Shown here: positions 62,601-64,000 of the stretch, one piece after another
Numbering within the stretch: the first letter of the stretch is position 1
How the letters are laid out: each line of letters begins with the position of its first letter
DNA from: Asparagopsis taxiformis
Lineage: Eukaryota; Rhodophyta; Florideophyceae; Bonnemaisoniales; Bonnemaisoniaceae
Assembly (NCBI GenBank): GCA_030407315.1
Contig: JALQPE010001689.1
Location: forward strand, 62,001 to 126,000
Length of the DNA: 64,000 nt
Direction: 5' to 3'
The notes under the pieces: generated by a model
What the model was told of the DNA's origin: nothing
Databases searched by the model: none
Seen by the model: the letters and a program-made list of their open reading frames with translations, nothing else
Position numbers and translations under genes: made by a program

Positions 62601-62827
62601 TCAACGACCCGCGGTATTTGCGAGGTGAGGACACTCCGGCGGAAGACACCAGGCGGATGGCCAACGTCGAGTTTGTCGAGAACTACAGCAGCGGTTCGAC
62701 GGGGAAGAAGCTCAAGGCGAAGGACCTAGAAAATCCGAAGATCATTGTAGTACGTGCAATCCGCGATATCCGTCCGGGGCAGGAGCTCTACGTTCATTAT
62801 GGGACAGCGTTTAGAGCATGGAATTAG
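59630..62827 (+). CDS. Beta-class DNA amino-methyltransferase / SET domain fusion, no ParB
   Basis: 1065 residues from the first ATG at 59630; the frame is open 86 codons further up but lacks an ATG. The first 420 residues are helical, unrecognised, and have no DGxHR motif. Motif IV DPPY is at 507-510, an acidic insertion (DDGSDEEE, EEEDEEEED) at about 575-620, a motif-X-like VRAEQKSVALMMELI ahead of motif I DPFSGTFATG at 746. The IV-then-I order is the beta class, and both motifs are more canonical than in 3791-7258. A SET domain follows at about 900-1060: AGRGLFAEQ at 908, YYGTVVY, FINDPR in place of N-H-x-C, and QELYVHYG. It probably adds N6-methyladenine or N4-methylcytosine and perhaps a lysine mark; which one cannot be told from sequence. 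Inverted family 3 repeats flank it. Confidence 0.88.
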   Translation: MTNKRRRNSNPIVDDATVPILREPASPWEDSSDMGTRRNVGRAARETTLAGKDFLRLLLDLFAHSSFADLTDKPGGFTYADLGAWVAQGTEEQFVALQGRLSMSFSGRSKNAGVEADVAEIVMAEMNVERAKQIVRLALPIAEFSRQDERIGQWVEHCILSGIVPQTFLIGCNMLPSPLQAPQRGEPSAFVLAPPETFEVLMYFQALSIIRNHNKNLPRRRIGDAAEEGNEAARVPAHRKSTNRACYVVQVLYHAWTDVAYAAKFSSFEELMAPYIIFDSSEHWFDVLDEGLFAPMEQKLDLYHNKAPLSHPDGYGGKVETRTSAQHSAFRDLVRKFFDRLQFLIVNPDLYTWPESDRWGALEIYFSSGNPDKLPAYFDTLDEDVMAVLRPAPQAADAEKVPKPVDDTPTRRNTGGRGLVPSTRHTTRLQLGPGRTSLTAQGPSPPSPSPHATEEQESEGQALAKDFLSKMSQYCRVYDVPFEDLVSADESREHVPITGNVQLILTDPPYNVRRKRNDSNSSYDRLTAEDMQASIEVFDELLRPGGHGIVFCSVLQFYEWFHYLETYKGPQSEGPTDTAASDDGSDEEEVTSMNSDSEASQHSGEESADEEEDEEEEDVVRNSVFFVDEVPLLFVRLPGHLYQMPGRKRYQRMNMAEVAIHFWKRGVPFKTGSEMVAYRNHGYMDGTYPAWCNVTINMPAIDSNEMVWRTRSTTGATVRVRAEQKSVALMMELISQHSQPGDIVVDPFSGTFATGKAAMSLPEHRVFVGSDMDKLCVVRSLPKLCAVMSRVILSNNTDMRVTTEAKQSAEKFLASPSVTMRTQRERRIIEPPPGLPLYQRFPKYIRQYLWQLCPESIASREHMEKPVHYWPPSLRRWLQTENPRVMRAHDCVAKKLSVRPSLIKHPNAGRGLFAEQTFNVGDEVCAYYGTVVYSDMSKESMRFAYGEGHMAITKETFLMYAIKLYATAEDDENIEHPIWIVPAPFCSAQFINDPRYLRGEDTPAEDTRRMANVEFVENYSSGSTGKKLKAKDLENPKIIVVRAIRDIRPGQELYVHYGTAFRAWN

Positions 62828-63059
62828 GGTCACGAAAGATGTTTTCATTTCGACTACAAATAAAGCTACGTTCCAGAGTTGAAGTATATCATATAATGCA
62901 GAATGTCCAGCCACCATTAGTCCAGGGTGAAACCTATTCGGCAGTACTCGCCTGTCAAAAACCAATCGTTCACACTCTAGGTGCACTTCGTCCGAGCAGT
63001 GAACCTGACTGCTTGGTTGCTGTTATGCGTGCAGATGCAAAATACAAGACCAAGTTGAA
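62828..63059. other. 3' flank of the methyltransferase-SET gene
   Basis: About 230 bp with an AAATAAAG signal at about 62860 suitable for polyadenylation. No gene. Confidence 0.4.
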
Positions 63060-64000
63060 ATGGACGCCCGGTGGATGTCCAGCTCAGTTGCATTGCTGTC
63101 CAGCCCAGAAATTCTACAATTCAGGGCAGAAAAAATATTGCAAAAAACATCGATTTCAGCGGGTCGATTGTGCCGTACGGCACACCCCCATCTCAAAAAC
63201 ATGTTCACATGTGCATGTTTTTGAGAATAGCCCAAATTTTAATTCAAATCAGGGTGTCTAATTTGGCCACAACGGCCCCAGGAACCGACCGCCGCCCCGA
63301 GTGGGGTTGTCACTGGCTTCTGTAAGCACTAACTGTAAGGCTAAATGGCGTCTGACAAAGGGTCAATTTCAGGCTCAATACGCCAGGGACAGGTCTTGGT
63401 CCTTGTTCCATCATGGTCCCACCCCACTCTCTCACGACCAACCTGAAATGCACGTCCGGTGGATGTCCAGCTCGATTGCACTGCTGGCCAGCCCGGAAAT
63501 TCTAAAATTTCGGGCACAAAAAAATTGTAAAAAATCAACGATTTCAGCGGGTCGTTTGTGCCGTACGGCACACCCCCATTTCAAAAACATGTTCACATGT
63601 GCATGTTTTTGAGAATAGCCCAAATTTTAATTCAAATCAGGGTGTCTAATTTGGCCACAACGGCCCCAGGAACCGGCCGCCGCCCCGAGCGGGGTCATCA
63701 CTGGCTTCTGTAAGCACTAACTGTGAGGCTAAATGGCGCCGGAAGATGGGTCGATTGCAGGCTTCAAGCCTAAGTTATGCTAGGGAGAAATCTTCTTCCG
63801 TGTTTTACTCCCTCAACAGAAACACTACTCACCCATCACGTTACTCATATTCCGTGCACTTTATATTAGTAGTGAACCCGCCTGCTTAGTTGCTGCAATG
63901 CGTGGATGTAGGCAGCACACGACCAACCTGAAATGGACGTCCGGTGGATGTCCATCTCAGATGCACTGCTGGCCAGCCCAGAAATTCTAAAATTTCGGGC
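63060..64000. repeat. Palindrome-rich repeat family 3, right units (inverted)
   Basis: Two full units and one cut by the window end (about 63060, 63450 and 63930 onward), period about 390 bp, inverted relative to the left units at 57468-58020 and 59115-59310. Frames here are repeat-derived and not genes. Confidence 0.9.

Noticed and set aside
63060..64000. Short frames repeated in the family 3 units
   Set aside because: They recur in every unit and on both strands with stops at changing places; they follow the repeat and are not genes.
1..64000. tRNA, rRNA or other structured RNA genes
   Set aside because: I looked for cloverleaf and T-arm sequences and rRNA-like blocks and found none I could support.

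Overview
The window looks like nuclear DNA of an intron-poor eukaryote. Long ATG-initiated ORFs lie on both strands in Kozak-like contexts. One short transcript candidate has three small GT-AG introns with CTAAC/CTAAT branch sites, and there is a Ty3/gypsy reverse-transcriptase fragment and a membrane-anchored glycosyltransferase-like gene. Large CACTA/Plavaka-type transposons dominate. A florideophyte red alga such as Chondrus would fit this gene style, but that is a guess and no marker gene proves it.

Region 1 (1-25757) is best read as one giant CACTA-like element whose left tip lies about 0.8 kb before the window. It ends at 25757 with the 13-bp terminus CACTACGGTGTTG (inverted) behind several hundred bases of subterminal repeats. 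Inside are a coiled-coil companion protein (114-1640), a Tudor-like protein (1916-3277), a ParB-DNA methyltransferase-SET fusion (3791-7258), two ParB-2OG/Fe(II) dioxygenase fusions (9351-12997, broken by one frameshift; 14574-17834, intact), a DDE transposase (19170-22973), and a hairpin followed by a small spliced transcript candidate (23933-24404). Arrays of a 31-bp palindrome lie on both sides of each dioxygenase gene. The set resembles a self-contained writer/eraser/reader kit carried by a transposon.

Region 2 (25758-34171) holds a 377-bp recurring repeat and then an inverted, gene-poor relative of element 1 (26135-34171) that keeps both end types and the palindrome arrays.

Region 3 (34172-42052) holds a glycosyltransferase-like reading frame with an internal TAG, 118-bp hairpin repeats, and a diverged relative of the element's left part: an intact companion gene, a Tudor-like pseudogene, and an end CACTACTGAG at 41829. 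A gypsy RT fragment separates this end from the next element.

Region 4 (42053-about 49000) starts another copy of element 1's left end, almost identical to 1-2010. It is broken at 44856 by a retroelement-like insertion whose gag-like frame is decayed.

Region 5 (49100-64000) holds tandem repeats, a Plavaka-like transposase (51834-54872) converging on a companion protein distantly related to those above (54950-56812), and a second methyltransferase-SET gene without ParB (59630-62827) flanked by inverted palindrome-rich repeats.

Working model (inference): the transposases move the elements; companion proteins bind subterminal motifs; the methyltransferase-SET, dioxygenase and Tudor-like proteins set, remove or read marks on element DNA or chromatin; the ParB-like domains may target them to the palindrome arrays.
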